From Methanobacteriota archaeon (GTDB lineage: Archaea; Thermoplasmatota; Thermoplasmata; Thermoplasmatales; ARK-15): 64,000 bases of DNA. Location: contig WSBC01000008.1 in assembly GCA_009758405.1 (NCBI GenBank), positions 1 through 64,000 of the forward strand, in the 5' to 3' direction. A program made the position numbers and the translations under genes. Below, piece after piece: positions 1-8,843 of the stretch (its first letter is position 1; every line of letters starts with the position of its first letter). The notes beneath the pieces were generated by a model. That model had not been told where the DNA came from, made no database searches, and saw only the letters and a program-made list of their open reading frames with translations.

Positions 1-660
1 TGCTACTCCCTCTGGAATTGATCCAACAGCAATATTTGCAATAACCCTATTGGTTGAACCATTTATCACTGAAACATTGTATGAATAAAAATTGGCAACA
101 TAAACATACCCATTTGATGAATCATATGCTACTCCCTCTGGACTTGATCCAACGGTAATATTTGCAATAACCCTATTGGTTGAAACATTTATCACTGAAA
201 CATTGTTTGAACCTTCATTGATAACATAAACATACCCATTGGATGAATCATATGTTACTCCATATGGATATAATCCAACAGCAATATTTGCAATAACCTT
301 ATTGGTGGCACCATTTATCACTGAGACATTGTCTGAATAAAAATTGGCAACATAAACATACCCATTTGATGAATCATATGTTACTCCAAATGGATATGAT
401 CCAACAGCAATATTTGCAATAACCTTATTGGTTGCCCCGTTTATCACTGAAACATTGCTTGAATTATAAATGGCAACATAAATATACCCATTGGATGAAT
501 CATATGCTACTCCCCATGGATATGATCCAACAGGAATACCTGTAATAACTGTATTGGTTGCCCCGTTTATCACTGAAACACTATTTGAATTATAATTGGT
601 AACATAAACATACCCATTGGATGAATCATATGCTATTTCAGTTGGTGATAAACCATTACC
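1..660 (-). repeat. Tandem 126-bp repeats encoding propeller blades
   Basis: The motif TGYTACTCC recurs at 1, 127, 253 and 379, with diverged copies TGCTACTCC at 505 and TGCTATTTC at 631. The spacing is exactly 126 bp (42 codons) each time. Neighbouring copies are nearly identical at DNA level, which points to recent duplication or gene conversion. The array runs off the left edge. Confidence 0.9.
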
Positions 661-921
661 TGTATTCACGAAATTTCCATTTATGAGAGAATTATTGAAA
701 AGAACAAGAGTATATTTTACATATCCTGCTGAATTGTTCTGACTACTATTCTGAGTGAATGGAGTGATATTTGTGTTGGATATATTTCCTGATGTGCTGC
801 TTGGAGAGATTGATTTTTCTGATCCTGATCCATATGCCATAACTAAAAATTCAGAGATCAAAAACAAGAGCAGTATTGAAACAGCCACTATCTTCATTAA
901 TTGACTTCTTTTATACATCAT
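1..921 (-). CDS. Secreted YVTN-type beta-propeller surface protein (3' end outside window)
   Basis: The reverse strand reads from ATG at 921 (a second ATG follows directly at 918) to the window edge without a stop: 307 codons. A GGGAAGTGA ribosome binding site lies just upstream of the start. Residues about 8-28 are a hydrophobic signal or anchor segment, followed by a Ser/Asn-rich linker. From about residue 85 the protein is made of 42-residue repeats with the core YDSSNGYVYV...NVSVINGATN, the pattern of the YVTN/NHL-like beta-propeller family found in archaeal surface proteins. No enzyme function is expected; adhesion or envelope structure is an inference. The ORF track misses it because the stop is outside the window. 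Confidence 0.85.
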   Translation of the reverse strand, partial: MMYKRSQLMKIVAVSILLLFLISEFLVMAYGSGSEKSISPSSTSGNISNTNITPFTQNSSQNNSAGYVKYTLVLFNNSLINGNFVNTGNGLSPTEIAYDSSNGYVYVTNYNSNSVSVINGATNTVITGIPVGSYPWGVAYDSSNGYIYVAIYNSSNVSVINGATNKVIANIAVGSYPFGVTYDSSNGYVYVANFYSDNVSVINGATNKVIANIAVGLYPYGVTYDSSNGYVYVINEGSNNVSVINVSTNRVIANITVGSSPEGVAYDSSNGYVYVANFYSYNVSVINGSTNRVIANIAVGSIPEGVA

Positions 922-1009
922 TTCACTTCCCTTAAACATATATAAGCCTAATTTAACATGAACAAATTTCTATATATATTTTTCCAATAAAAAAATACAT
1001 ATAGAATGA

Positions 1010-1571
1010 ATGCAAAAAAACATATAATAAGAAAATAAAGCCTTTCAACTTTATGCTTATTGGACCAGAGAAAAACGATTTAATCCCGTGTTTGCCTTAT
1101 GATAAGAATACTTCAGGAATTCAATATAAGCCATTTGTTGATTATAAAACTGATATTGCATCAGATAAATTACCCTTACCTTCTGATGCTTACTGGCATA
1201 CTTTAGAAGATGTATTGACACAATACGTGAGACATAACGACAACAAATTCGATTACGACAAGGAAGGAATAGCACATAGGAAACAAATCAATGCTGATAG
1301 GATAAGATACATAGGAAAGGAATCAAATAATATTGATGAGGCTTCTGTTTTAGGAATAGATGATAATTCATACCTTGAATATGAGAACGTTGAAGATTTC
1401 AAACAGTGGATTCTTTCATTGAAACCTAAGGATGTAAAGGATAAGGGAATATCTGAAAGGGGTCTTAGAAATTTTAAACAAAAAATTAAGAATGGCGGGA
1501 GATTAAAAAACAAGTCAAAGATCTTAAGGATACTTTTTGAATACTATAAGTCTAAATCAAGTGAACAATAA
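1010..1571 (+). pseudogene. Accessory hypothetical protein, frameshifted near its start
   Basis: The open frame 1053-1571 encodes 172 residues, but the same frame stays open upstream without an ATG. An ATG at 1010 lies in another frame and is followed by seven A residues (1014-1020). With six A the reading frame would run from ATG 1010 straight into the long ORF, giving a start like MQKTYNKKIKPF. I therefore read it as a gene of about 186 codons with a one-base homopolymer shift. The protein is charged, with no signal or membrane segment. I think I have seen relatives in other archaea as hypothetical proteins but cannot assign a function. An internal start at 1053 remains possible. Confidence 0.55.
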
Positions 1572-1642
1572 TTAATATTCTATAGATTAAATAAATAAAG
1601 CGGCACGTTTTAACGTCTTATATATATCCCCTAAATAATTAT

Positions 1643-1714
1643 GGGGCTGCCCGGATTTGAACCGGGGTCTCAGGCTCCCAAAGCCCGTAGGATACCAAGC
1701 TACCCCACAGCCCC
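1643..1714 (-). tRNA. tRNA-Pro (anticodon UGG)
   Basis: The reverse strand folds as a full cloverleaf: acceptor GGGGCTG paired with CAGCCCC, anticodon stem CGGGC/GCCTG with loop TTTGGGA giving anticodon UGG, and a T arm with GGTTCAAATCC. The gene is 72 nt, has no CCA encoded and shows no intron. It sits immediately downstream of the Lrp gene, whose stop codon abuts its 5' end. Confidence 0.95.
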
Positions 1715-2158
1715 TCATATCTCTGAGATCACTAGATATGTACTGGAATGGTCAATCTCGGGGAAGGATATTATTTTTTCTACTATTCTTTTTAATTCAT
1801 CCTTGTTCTTTGCACGTATTGTTATAAGAAAATCCATCTCCCCTAAAATGACAAAAACACTTTCTACTCCATCTACCTGTCTTATCTTTTTTGCAATCTC
1901 TTCCATGCTGTGTTGATGGTACTTTGCCTTAACGCAAGATAACGCATAAATATCGTACCCCAGGGCTTTGTAATTCAATTTTGTACTAAATTTTTCTATT
2001 ATCCCCTTATCAATCATCCTTTTTATCCTGTAATGCACAGTGGACTTGGATATTCCAACATTTTTGCTTATTTCCTCTAAAGATGACCTGGCATCTGTTT
2101 TTAAAATATCCAGTATCTTTAGGTCAATTTCATCAAGTTTTATTTTTTCCTCTGGCAT
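1715..2158 (-). CDS. Lrp/AsnC family transcriptional regulator
   Basis: This is an Lrp-type DNA-binding regulator of amino-acid or central metabolism. The N-terminal helix-turn-helix (about residues 8-55 from the ATG) contains IDLKILDILKTDARSSLEEI and a recognition helix ISKSTVHYRIKR. The C-terminal RAM ligand/oligomerisation domain (about 65-145) includes VESVFVILGEMDFLITI. The length is normal. I place the start at ATG 2158 (MPEEKIKLDEID); the track start at 2176 is a TTG six codons upstream and less likely. The gene ends directly at tRNA-Pro and may be cotranscribed with it. The target genes cannot be told from the sequence. Confidence 0.9.
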   Translation of the reverse strand: MPEEKIKLDEIDLKILDILKTDARSSLEEISKNVGISKSTVHYRIKRMIDKGIIEKFSTKLNYKALGYDIYALSCVKAKYHQHSMEEIAKKIRQVDGVESVFVILGEMDFLITIRAKNKDELKRIVEKIISFPEIDHSSTYLVISEI

Positions 2159-2176
2159 ACATTTGGGAAATTGCAA

Positions 2177-2624
2177 TAGCGTATTAAAATGTTTGGAAAT
2201 TTTTTCATAAAAAATTTTAATGTTAAATATTTTGTAAATTTAGCCTATTAGAAATCCTTTTTAAAAAATGATTTATTATTTTATTTATCTTGTGAGTATT
2301 GCGTAACAAAAATTTCATAATTAAATTCTTTCTAAAATTGATCCAATTAATCGAGCTAATCGAATACCAAGATTTATTTTAATTAGTGTACTTTTTTATT
2401 AATTCGATTTATAATATTTTAATTTTAATAAAGATCATTATATTTATGTCTTAAATAATATTGTTGTAATGCTTGCACTTAAATCCATTAACTAGCCCAA
2501 TGTAGGGATAAAAGGACCATTAAGTGAAGCAATGATCCAGTCAAAATATGGGGAGCAGATGATAATAAGTAGGATTCGTAGATAAAATTTCTAAAAAGCT
2601 GATAGTTAATTTTTTATCTATTAA
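2177..2624. other. AT-rich intergenic stretch with a short coding relic
   Basis: This gap of about 450 bp is very AT-rich and carries the divergent promoters of the Lrp gene and nadE. The only structure I can see is a short open stretch at 2469-2585 (listed separately). I see no tRNA, hairpin array or repeat. Confidence 0.5.
2469..2585 (+). pseudogene. Possible short gene relic with an in-frame TAG
   Basis: ATG at 2469 opens a frame MLALKSIN, TAG, then PNVGIKGPLSEAMIQSKYGE and a short basic tail ending with TAA at 2583. The composition after the TAG looks protein-like and unlike the surrounding AT-rich sequence. It is too short for an assignment and could be chance. I treat it as a decayed gene fragment; nothing nearby suggests that TAG is recoded. 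Confidence 0.25.
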
Positions 2625-3422
2625 ATGATTTATGCATATATGCTTGAAATTCAGTTACCTCTCCTAGCAGAGGAAACAATTGTAGAATTTATTAAATCTT
2701 TTTTGAACGGAAAAAAAGGAATAATTGGAATGAGCGGTGGTATAGATAGTACACTTGTAGCATATCTTGCAAACAAAGCAGCACCTGGAAAAATTATTGG
2801 AATTCATATGCCTGAAATTGAAAGTTCCAACGATGATGAAAAGGATGCAAGGGAATTTGCTGAAAAGATAGGCATTGATTTTAGGGTTTTTAATATAGAG
2901 AAATTCATATCTCCTTTCAGAGAGATCTATAATGATAGGAAAATTTTGGGTAATATAAAGGCAAGGATCAGAATGGTAGTATTATATTCAATAGCAAATA
3001 AAGAGAATGCGCTTGTGATAGGTGCAAGCAATAAATCTGAACTTTTAACAGGTTATTTTACAAAGTATGGTGATGGTGCATCAGATCTAATGCCAATTGG
3101 TGATCTATATAAAACACAAGTAAAATTGCTGGCTAGGAAGGTGGGATTACCTGAAAAAGTAATAAATAAGGTTCCAACTGCAGGATTATGGCCGGGTCAA
3201 AGGGATGAGGACGAACTTGGTATTGATTATTTTACCTTGGACAAAGTTCTTTATGGTATAGAGCTTTTAATGGATGACCTAAGGATATCTGAGGAAACAG
3301 GGGTAAATTTGGAGACTGTAAATAGAATAAGAAAAATGGTTGAAATTAGCAGGCATAAGAGGGTTCTCATCTATATTCCTAAGGTATCAATAAGGACTGT
3401 AGGATTGGACTTTAGGGAATAA
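2625..3422 (+). CDS. nadE: NH3-dependent NAD+ synthetase
   Basis: The enzyme makes NAD+ from nicotinic acid adenine dinucleotide, ATP and ammonia, the last step of NAD synthesis in the cytosol. The PP-loop signature SGGIDST lies at residues 37-43, followed by family motifs GASNKSELLTGYFTKYGDGA and the C-terminal P-loop partner region LWPGQRDEDELG. At 265 residues it is a stand-alone synthetase without a glutaminase domain, as usual in archaea. ATG 2625 is the first start; ATG 2640 (MLEIQ) is an alternative. The 3' end overlaps the convergent acdB gene by 11 bp. Confidence 0.95.
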   Translation: MIYAYMLEIQLPLLAEETIVEFIKSFLNGKKGIIGMSGGIDSTLVAYLANKAAPGKIIGIHMPEIESSNDDEKDAREFAEKIGIDFRVFNIEKFISPFREIYNDRKILGNIKARIRMVVLYSIANKENALVIGASNKSELLTGYFTKYGDGASDLMPIGDLYKTQVKLLARKVGLPEKVINKVPTAGLWPGQRDEDELGIDYFTLDKVLYGIELLMDDLRISEETGVNLETVNRIRKMVEISRHKRVLIYIPKVSIRTVGLDFRE

Positions 3423-4038
3423 CTACCATTTTTGCATCCACAACAACAGAACCATCATCTCTAACAATTACAGGATTCAGATCAAGCTGATCCACCTTAC
3501 CACCCATATCCATTACTAGCCTTGAAACCTTTAATAAAAGGTCAATTACACTTTCCTTGTCGACCTTTATGTTCCTAAATCCATCGAATATTTTTCTTGC
3601 CTTTATTTCATTTATCATTTCTCTAGCATCATACTCATCAATGGGTATTAGCCTGAAAGAAACATCCCTGTAAAGTTCGGTAAAAATACCACCAAGACCA
3701 AACATTATAGACTCCCCAAAAGTTTTATCCTTTATTACCCCTACAATTACTTCAATACCAGGTTTTTCCATACTTTCTATTAAAAATTTTGATTCTGGAA
3801 ATTTCTTCTTCATTATACTAAATTTCTCATTAAGCTCATCAAAGTCCTTAATATTAAGAATTACACCACCTACATCACTTTTATGCAATATCCCCGGATC
3901 TGACACCTTCAAAACTACTGGAAAATCAATATCGATTTTATCAGGCAAATTTTTAACAACAATTCCCTTGGGAACCCTTATTCCATACCTTGAAAGTAAA
4001 TCCTTAACCTCTTTTTCTTCCAATATCCTATTTTCCAT
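3412..4038 (-). CDS. acdB: ADP-forming acyl/acetyl-CoA synthetase, beta subunit
   Basis: This is the small ATP-grasp subunit that forms ATP from ADP and the phosphoenzyme made by the alpha subunit, the archaeal route for gaining ATP from acetyl-CoA or branched acyl-CoA. The ATP-grasp domain spans most of the 208 residues, with FPVVLKVSDPGILHKSDVGG near residue 40-60, GLGGIFTELYRDVSFRLIPI near 120-140 and the late LDLNPVIV motif. The gene overlaps the end of acdA by 11 bp, so the two are translationally coupled. In some archaea the two subunits are fused; here they are separate. Confidence 0.92.
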   Translation of the reverse strand: MENRILEEKEVKDLLSRYGIRVPKGIVVKNLPDKIDIDFPVVLKVSDPGILHKSDVGGVILNIKDFDELNEKFSIMKKKFPESKFLIESMEKPGIEVIVGVIKDKTFGESIMFGLGGIFTELYRDVSFRLIPIDEYDAREMINEIKARKIFDGFRNIKVDKESVIDLLLKVSRLVMDMGGKVDQLDLNPVIVRDDGSVVVDAKMVVIP

Positions 4039-5422
4039 ATTTATTCCTCCCTTTTAGGTATTTTCCTCTCATATATAGAACTTTTATCGCCTTTACGGTC
4101 CTTTCCATTGAGGGAAAAGCAGGTATGCCTCTCCTTTCTGCCTCAAGAATCATTCTTTTTCCAATCTTTGAACCTAGTATTCCCACCACCATAGGTTTAC
4201 CTTTCATATATTTCTCTAATACATCTATCAATGTTTCATCTACCTTTGCAGTTTGAAAAAGTGCATAGACTATAATTCCATCAACGTTTTGATCATAATT
4301 TAAAATCTCCAGTACCCTTGAATATTGTTCTGTTGATCCATCTGCAGTGAGATCTATAGGATTCTCAGCAGATCCGAATGGAACAATGTTTTCCTTAATT
4401 TTTTTCTTTGTTTCTTCGGATAGATTTGCAAGCTTCATTCCTACACCATTATTTTCTGATACAAGGTAATCTGCTGTTATTACACCAAGGCCACCTGCAG
4501 TTGTAATTATTGCTATTCTATCACCAAAAAGAGGCCTTTGATATGCAAGAACCTTCCCGTAATCCATAAGCTCTGTCTCTGAATATGCCCTTATTATACC
4601 GGCTTGCCTTAGTACACCATCAGTTATTGCGTCATTTGATGAAAGAGCCCCTGTATGAAGTGATGCCGCTTTTGCCCCCTCAGATGTCCTCCCTGACTTA
4701 AGAACTACTATTGGTTTTTTTAGAATTGTTTCCTTTGCCACTTTGTAAAACTCCCTTCCATCCTTGAAATTTTCAATATATAGAACAATACTTCCTGTCT
4801 TTTCATCATTCTCGAAATATTTTAGAAGTTCGTTCTCTGAAAGATCTATCCTGTTTCCAAGGTTAATAAAGGCAGAAATACCTGTTCCATATTCAGAGAT
4901 TGTATCCATTGTTAGGAGACCAAGGGCTCCACTTTGTGAAATAAATGCTATCTTGCCATCCCCGGGCAATGCCGTCCTTTCAGGAAGTGTTAAAGCAGTA
5001 CTCACATTAGATCTTGGAACATATATTCCAACCGTATTTGGTCCGATTATCCTTGTATTAGTTCCATTTATTTTTTGCAGAATCTCCCTTTCAAGCTCTG
5101 CACCCTTTTCACCTGTTTCAGAGAAACCCCCTGCTATAACTATAACATATTTTACATTCTTTTTTACGCAGGCTTCAACAGCATCTGGAACCAATGGAGC
5201 TGAAAGTGTAATTATTGCTAAATCAATCTCATCATTTATATCCTCGATGCTCGGATAGGTTTTTAAGCCATAGATTTTTTCACTTTTAGGATTAACAGGA
5301 TATATCCTTCCACTATAATTGAAATAAATAAGATTCTTTACAACAACATTTCCTATCTTTTTTTCATCGGATGAGGCACCAATAATTGCTATTGATCTTG
5401 GATTTAAAAGATGATCAAACAT
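4028..5422 (-). CDS. acdA: ADP-forming acyl/acetyl-CoA synthetase, alpha subunit
   Basis: This is the CoA-binding and ligase subunit of the acyl-CoA synthetase (NDP-forming). The N-terminal CoA-binding Rossmann domain begins SIAIIGASSDEKKIGN (about residues 10-26). The middle succinyl-CoA-ligase-like domain carries FISQSGALG. The expected phosphorylated histidine lies in ASLHTGALS, at residue 256. The length of 464 matches split archaeal alpha subunits. It is first in the acdA-acdB operon. Together with the peptide importer downstream it fits growth on amino acids with ATP made at this step; the exact acyl substrate cannot be read from the sequence. Confidence 0.92.
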   Translation of the reverse strand: MFDHLLNPRSIAIIGASSDEKKIGNVVVKNLIYFNYSGRIYPVNPKSEKIYGLKTYPSIEDINDEIDLAIITLSAPLVPDAVEACVKKNVKYVIVIAGGFSETGEKGAELEREILQKINGTNTRIIGPNTVGIYVPRSNVSTALTLPERTALPGDGKIAFISQSGALGLLTMDTISEYGTGISAFINLGNRIDLSENELLKYFENDEKTGSIVLYIENFKDGREFYKVAKETILKKPIVVLKSGRTSEGAKAASLHTGALSSNDAITDGVLRQAGIIRAYSETELMDYGKVLAYQRPLFGDRIAIITTAGGLGVITADYLVSENNGVGMKLANLSEETKKKIKENIVPFGSAENPIDLTADGSTEQYSRVLEILNYDQNVDGIIVYALFQTAKVDETLIDVLEKYMKGKPMVVGILGSKIGKRMILEAERRGIPAFPSMERTVKAIKVLYMRGKYLKGRNKYGK

Positions 5423-5439
5423 ATGATTTCGAGAATTAT

Positions 5440-6222
5440 TTATAATAAATTAATATTTTCATTTTCAGGAAATGATGCAAGTTTTTTAAGTGCTTCGAGC
5501 TCCATGTAGTGCAAACTTCCGATTATTACCATTATATGCGGTGTCGGACCTAGATCCCTTTCCTTAATCCTTTCAATTTTATCCGCTATAGCTCTCTGTT
5601 TTTCAGAACCCGCCTTAGATATTACTGCGATTATGGTATTTTTATCTATTGCATCTTTTCTGTACATTGATTCCATCTTCAAGAGAATATCAATACCCAT
5701 TAATGCTGACATTTCAAGACTTTCTCTTAGGTCAAGGAATACAAGGGTATGTAAACCAAGTTTTCTATTCTCAAGGACGAAATTATAAACACTTTCTGGA
5801 TAATAATCATATTCCGGAAATGGTATTGAAACAGATCTACCAAACTTGTAATTTTGTAGACCAAGGATCGAGGGAACAACACATTGAACAGAAATCCCGT
5901 TTATTATTTCATATTCAACATTATTCTGGATTGAGGAAATAACTAAACCAATATGAGTAGTAGCAATAATTGGATCTCCAGGAACAAGTAAAGAAACATT
6001 CATTTTTCTTGATCTTTCGACAAGAAATTCACTCTCTATAGTTTTTCTATCAAGTAGGGTAATTTTTCTGTTTATTAGATTTTCAAGCTCATCAAGGGTC
6101 ATATCAACTATTCTTGAAGTATATAATTCAAGATAAATTTCATCTGAGTCATTAATTTTTTCAAGAGCCTCCAATGTCATATGTTTTTTTGGATTCAAAC
6201 CTATACCGATCAACCTTAACAT
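5440..6222 (-). CDS. dphB: Diphthine synthase
   Basis: This SAM-dependent methyltransferase carries out the repeated methylations that form diphthine on EF-2 during diphthamide synthesis. It begins with the tetrapyrrole-methylase-like fold LIGIGLNPKKHMTLEALE and carries VPGDPIIATTHIGL (about residues 79-92), FPEYDYYPESVY and a C-terminal GPTPHIMVIIG. The length of 260 is typical of the archaeal enzyme. Its target histidine is visible in EF-2 in this same window (SIHRGPAQ). It lies 17 bp upstream of acdA on the same strand and may share its transcript. Confidence 0.94.
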   Translation of the reverse strand: MLRLIGIGLNPKKHMTLEALEKINDSDEIYLELYTSRIVDMTLDELENLINRKITLLDRKTIESEFLVERSRKMNVSLLVPGDPIIATTHIGLVISSIQNNVEYEIINGISVQCVVPSILGLQNYKFGRSVSIPFPEYDYYPESVYNFVLENRKLGLHTLVFLDLRESLEMSALMGIDILLKMESMYRKDAIDKNTIIAVISKAGSEKQRAIADKIERIKERDLGPTPHIMVIIGSLHYMELEALKKLASFPENENINLL

Positions 6223-6592
6223 AATTTAATATTAAAAACAAGTGATTAAACTTTTCTAGTTTTTGTAGATTTATGTTTAATTTTAAAATTTATTTATATA
6301 TTTTTGAAAAATTTTAATTAATGCTTAAATTTTATAGCCTCCAAAATATTTTTTTTGAATCATATTTTTTCAAGGTTATAAAATATTTATGGAAAGCTAT
6401 GTTTAATAATTTTATAAAATTTAAGATATGAAAAAATTATTAAAACACAATAAAATTATATAATTTTAAAAATAAATTAATTTACTAAATAGATATTAAT
6501 AAATAAATTTATTATTATGTTATTATTAAATTATTTTTCATTTTAAATCCATAGGAAAGGAATAAATAATGAATTGAATAAAATAAATAAAC
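6223..6592. other. Very AT-rich intergenic stretch
   Basis: About 370 bp of almost pure A/T between the divergent dphB and a small membrane-protein gene. It must hold both promoters. I see no gene, tRNA or convincing long repeat in it. Confidence 0.5.
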
Positions 6593-7021
6593 ATGAAAAA
6601 AGGATTTCTATTTAATTTTATTGAAAAAATTATAGAAAAGATTAATAAAATTGAGAATCTACCTAATACAGAGACCATAGAAGATGAGATTAAAAGTTTA
6701 AATGAAAAGATTGAAAGAGAAATAGACTCCTGTTCAAATAAAAACCTAAAAGATTATTTCACAAAATTTCTAAAAGCACAAAAACAACTTATATTAAGAA
6801 AAAGGATCAATTCTGGCGTGGCCCTTTTGATTTATTTTATTTATACTATTCTTGGTTCCCTGGTTGGTATTATCTTTCTTATAGGTATTTTCTTCACTAC
6901 ACAGGGGTTTATAGGCCATGTGTTAATATTTTTTTCACTATTGGGCTCAATAGTATCTATATTTATAGGCATATGGAGCATAAGGAATGAAATGGATTTG
7001 ACACGAGAACTTTTAAAATAA
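6593..7021 (+). CDS. Small membrane protein with N-terminal coiled coil
   Basis: No family recognised. Residues about 1-75 are charged and helical with a coiled-coil look (IEDEIKSLNEKIEREI). Two strong membrane segments follow, about 77-101 (LIYFIYTILGSLVGIIFLIG) and 107-129, then a short cytoplasmic tail. It stands alone between a divergent gene and tRNA-Val. The reading frame is clean and its lysine- and isoleucine-rich use matches neighbours, so it is probably real, but no function can be proposed. Confidence 0.65.
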   Translation: MKKGFLFNFIEKIIEKINKIENLPNTETIEDEIKSLNEKIEREIDSCSNKNLKDYFTKFLKAQKQLILRKRINSGVALLIYFIYTILGSLVGIIFLIGIFFTTQGFIGHVLIFFSLLGSIVSIFIGIWSIRNEMDLTRELLK

Positions 7022-7058
7022 GAAAAATTAATATAAAGAATAAATATGTTCAAGCCAA

Positions 7059-7132
7059 GGGCCCGTGGTCTAGCTGGTTATGACGTCGCTCTCACACAGC
7101 GAAGTTCACCGGTTCGAATCCGGTCGGGCCCA
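7059..7132 (+). tRNA. tRNA-Val (anticodon CAC)
   Basis: A full cloverleaf: acceptor GGGCCCG paired with CGGGCCC, discriminator A, anticodon stem CGCT/AGCG with loop CTCACAC giving anticodon CAC, and T arm CCGGTTCGAATCCGG. It is 74 nt with no intron. A TATA-like TTAATATAAAG lies about 30 bp upstream. The ORF-track start at 7080 of the next gene lies inside this tRNA and is wrong. Confidence 0.96.
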
Positions 7133-7187
7133 TTATATATTTTTTAAAAACAAAGTTTTATATTTAAATTCTCAATTTTTGTTTAAA

Positions 7188-8843
7188 ATGAAAGTAATTT
7201 CAAAAAATATAATAATATTGATAGTTGCATATTTTATTTACGGCATTTCCTGGTCAATTATTACACTACTCAGATATGAGTCTTTTAATGCAGGTGTTTT
7301 TGATCTTGGTGTTGCATCTGCTCTTCTTTACGGTGTTTTCCATCAACCTTTTCAATTATATTACAATGGGCAGCCAACAATGGCGATGAATAAGATGATT
7401 TATTTACTTATGGCCCCATTTTTCAATCTTTATCCTGATCCTAGGCTCCTCCTTATATTTCAATCATTTTTTATTCCTCTTGCAATTTTTCCAATCTATG
7501 GAATTTCTAAACAGGTCTTAAATGATGAAAAAATTTCAGTCATTATCTCACTTACCTACCTTTTTTATTATCCAATGGGGGGTGTCAATTGGTTCGATTT
7601 TCATTATATGTCACTAGTACCAACACTTTTTCTTACATCTTTTTATTTTCTTTTGAAAAAGAGTTATAGGTTATCAATAATTTTCTTTATACTTACTGAC
7701 ATTACAAATTTTTTAGTCCCGTTAATTATTATAATTTTTTCAATAATTTTATTTTTTACTGCAAGAAATGACAAAGAAAAAAGAATTTCAATTTTTTTAA
7801 TCATCTTTTCAACTCTTTTGTTTACATGGATTGTAATGTATTTTGGAGTTTCATACCTCACCTATTGGACTAATTATCATTCTATATCATATTATGTTTT
7901 AATGATTCAAACAAGTACAATGGAAAAGGTACTTTATATATTTTATATTTTTTTGCCAGTTTTATTTATTCCTTTTCTGGATAGAAAATATATTTACCTT
8001 ATTATTCCCTATTTAGGCTTTGCATTCTTGAACAACTATTTTCCATACATAGATCCAATGTTTTTTCAATACCCAAGTCTTATAACACCATTCATATTTT
8101 TATCCTTAATCTATGGACTTAAAGAATTAAGTAATATAAAAAAGATTAAAATTAGATCAATAAAAAATATAGCCATTGCAATACTTTCTATTAATATAGC
8201 ATTGGCAATTGTTCTAATGCCATGGGGACCTTTAAATTCCCAGGTTGTTTGTTCGTATGACTTAAAGGATAATATTAAAGTCACTCAGGAGGACATAGCA
8301 CTTGAAAATATTATAAAAATGATACCAAAGGGTTCATCGGTTTTAATCCAGGATAATATGCCACAGCTTTGCATTGGATATAATTGGACACTTCCCGACT
8401 TTTTAAAGAATAATACATTACCGGAATATATAATAACAGATCCATATTCCCATTTCTTTTACAATTATTCAGTTTATTATCCCCCTTATAATCAAACAAT
8501 GATTAGCCTCTTTAATATTTTCTTTATGCGTGGATTATATGGTATTTATGCTGAGTATAAAGGTATTATACTCTTAAAGCTAAACTATTCTGGAAGCCCT
8601 TTGATTTTTGAGCCAATATCTATGAACTTGACTGATGCCAAAAACAACATCCAATTTCTACCTCCCGGAAATTATTCAATATCATCCCAGGATAACGTAT
8701 ACATTAGAATATTAACTAATGATAATAAAATAATATATGAAGGTCCTGCTAAGGGGTATTTTTCTTTAAATATTTATTATTCAGATATAAAGATTGAAAA
8801 AATTGGAAATGGAATTGTTAGAATTCTTCAGGAATCACCTTGA
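7188..8843 (+). CDS. DUF2079-like polytopic membrane protein
   Basis: A multi-span membrane protein with about ten hydrophobic segments in its first 370 residues and a C-terminal extracytoplasmic domain. The early motif AGVFDLGVASALLYG is reminiscent of the DUF2079 family (remote GT-C glycosyltransferase-like membrane proteins). I start it at ATG 7188, because the track start at 7080 lies within tRNA-Val; a TATA box (TTTTATATTTAAA) ends about 20 bp upstream, implying a leaderless or nearly leaderless mRNA. It overlaps the convergent pckG by 9 bp. A role in lipid-linked sugar transfer or envelope synthesis is possible but unproven. Confidence 0.75.
   Translation: MKVISKNIIILIVAYFIYGISWSIITLLRYESFNAGVFDLGVASALLYGVFHQPFQLYYNGQPTMAMNKMIYLLMAPFFNLYPDPRLLLIFQSFFIPLAIFPIYGISKQVLNDEKISVIISLTYLFYYPMGGVNWFDFHYMSLVPTLFLTSFYFLLKKSYRLSIIFFILTDITNFLVPLIIIIFSIILFFTARNDKEKRISIFLIIFSTLLFTWIVMYFGVSYLTYWTNYHSISYYVLMIQTSTMEKVLYIFYIFLPVLFIPFLDRKYIYLIIPYLGFAFLNNYFPYIDPMFFQYPSLITPFIFLSLIYGLKELSNIKKIKIRSIKNIAIAILSINIALAIVLMPWGPLNSQVVCSYDLKDNIKVTQEDIALENIIKMIPKGSSVLIQDNMPQLCIGYNWTLPDFLKNNTLPEYIITDPYSHFFYNYSVYYPPYNQTMISLFNIFFMRGLYGIYAEYKGIILLKLNYSGSPLIFEPISMNLTDAKNNIQFLPPGNYSISSQDNVYIRILTNDNKIIYEGPAKGYFSLNIYYSDIKIEKIGNGIVRILQESP

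Noticed and set aside
1-660. CRISPR-like array
   Set aside because: The 126-bp units are fully coding and nearly identical throughout, with no alternation of repeat and unique spacer. No CRISPR array was seen elsewhere in the window.
1641-1916. Plus-strand 91-residue ORF
   Set aside because: It lies over tRNA-Pro and antisense to the Lrp gene; shadow ORF.
2469-2585. Pyrrolysine use at the in-frame TAG
   Set aside because: No methylamine methyltransferase or pyl genes are visible, and the ORF is too short.
7080-7187. N-terminal extension of the DUF2079-like protein in the ORF track
   Set aside because: The extension starts inside tRNA-Val; the ATG at 7188 follows a TATA box and begins a normal membrane segment.
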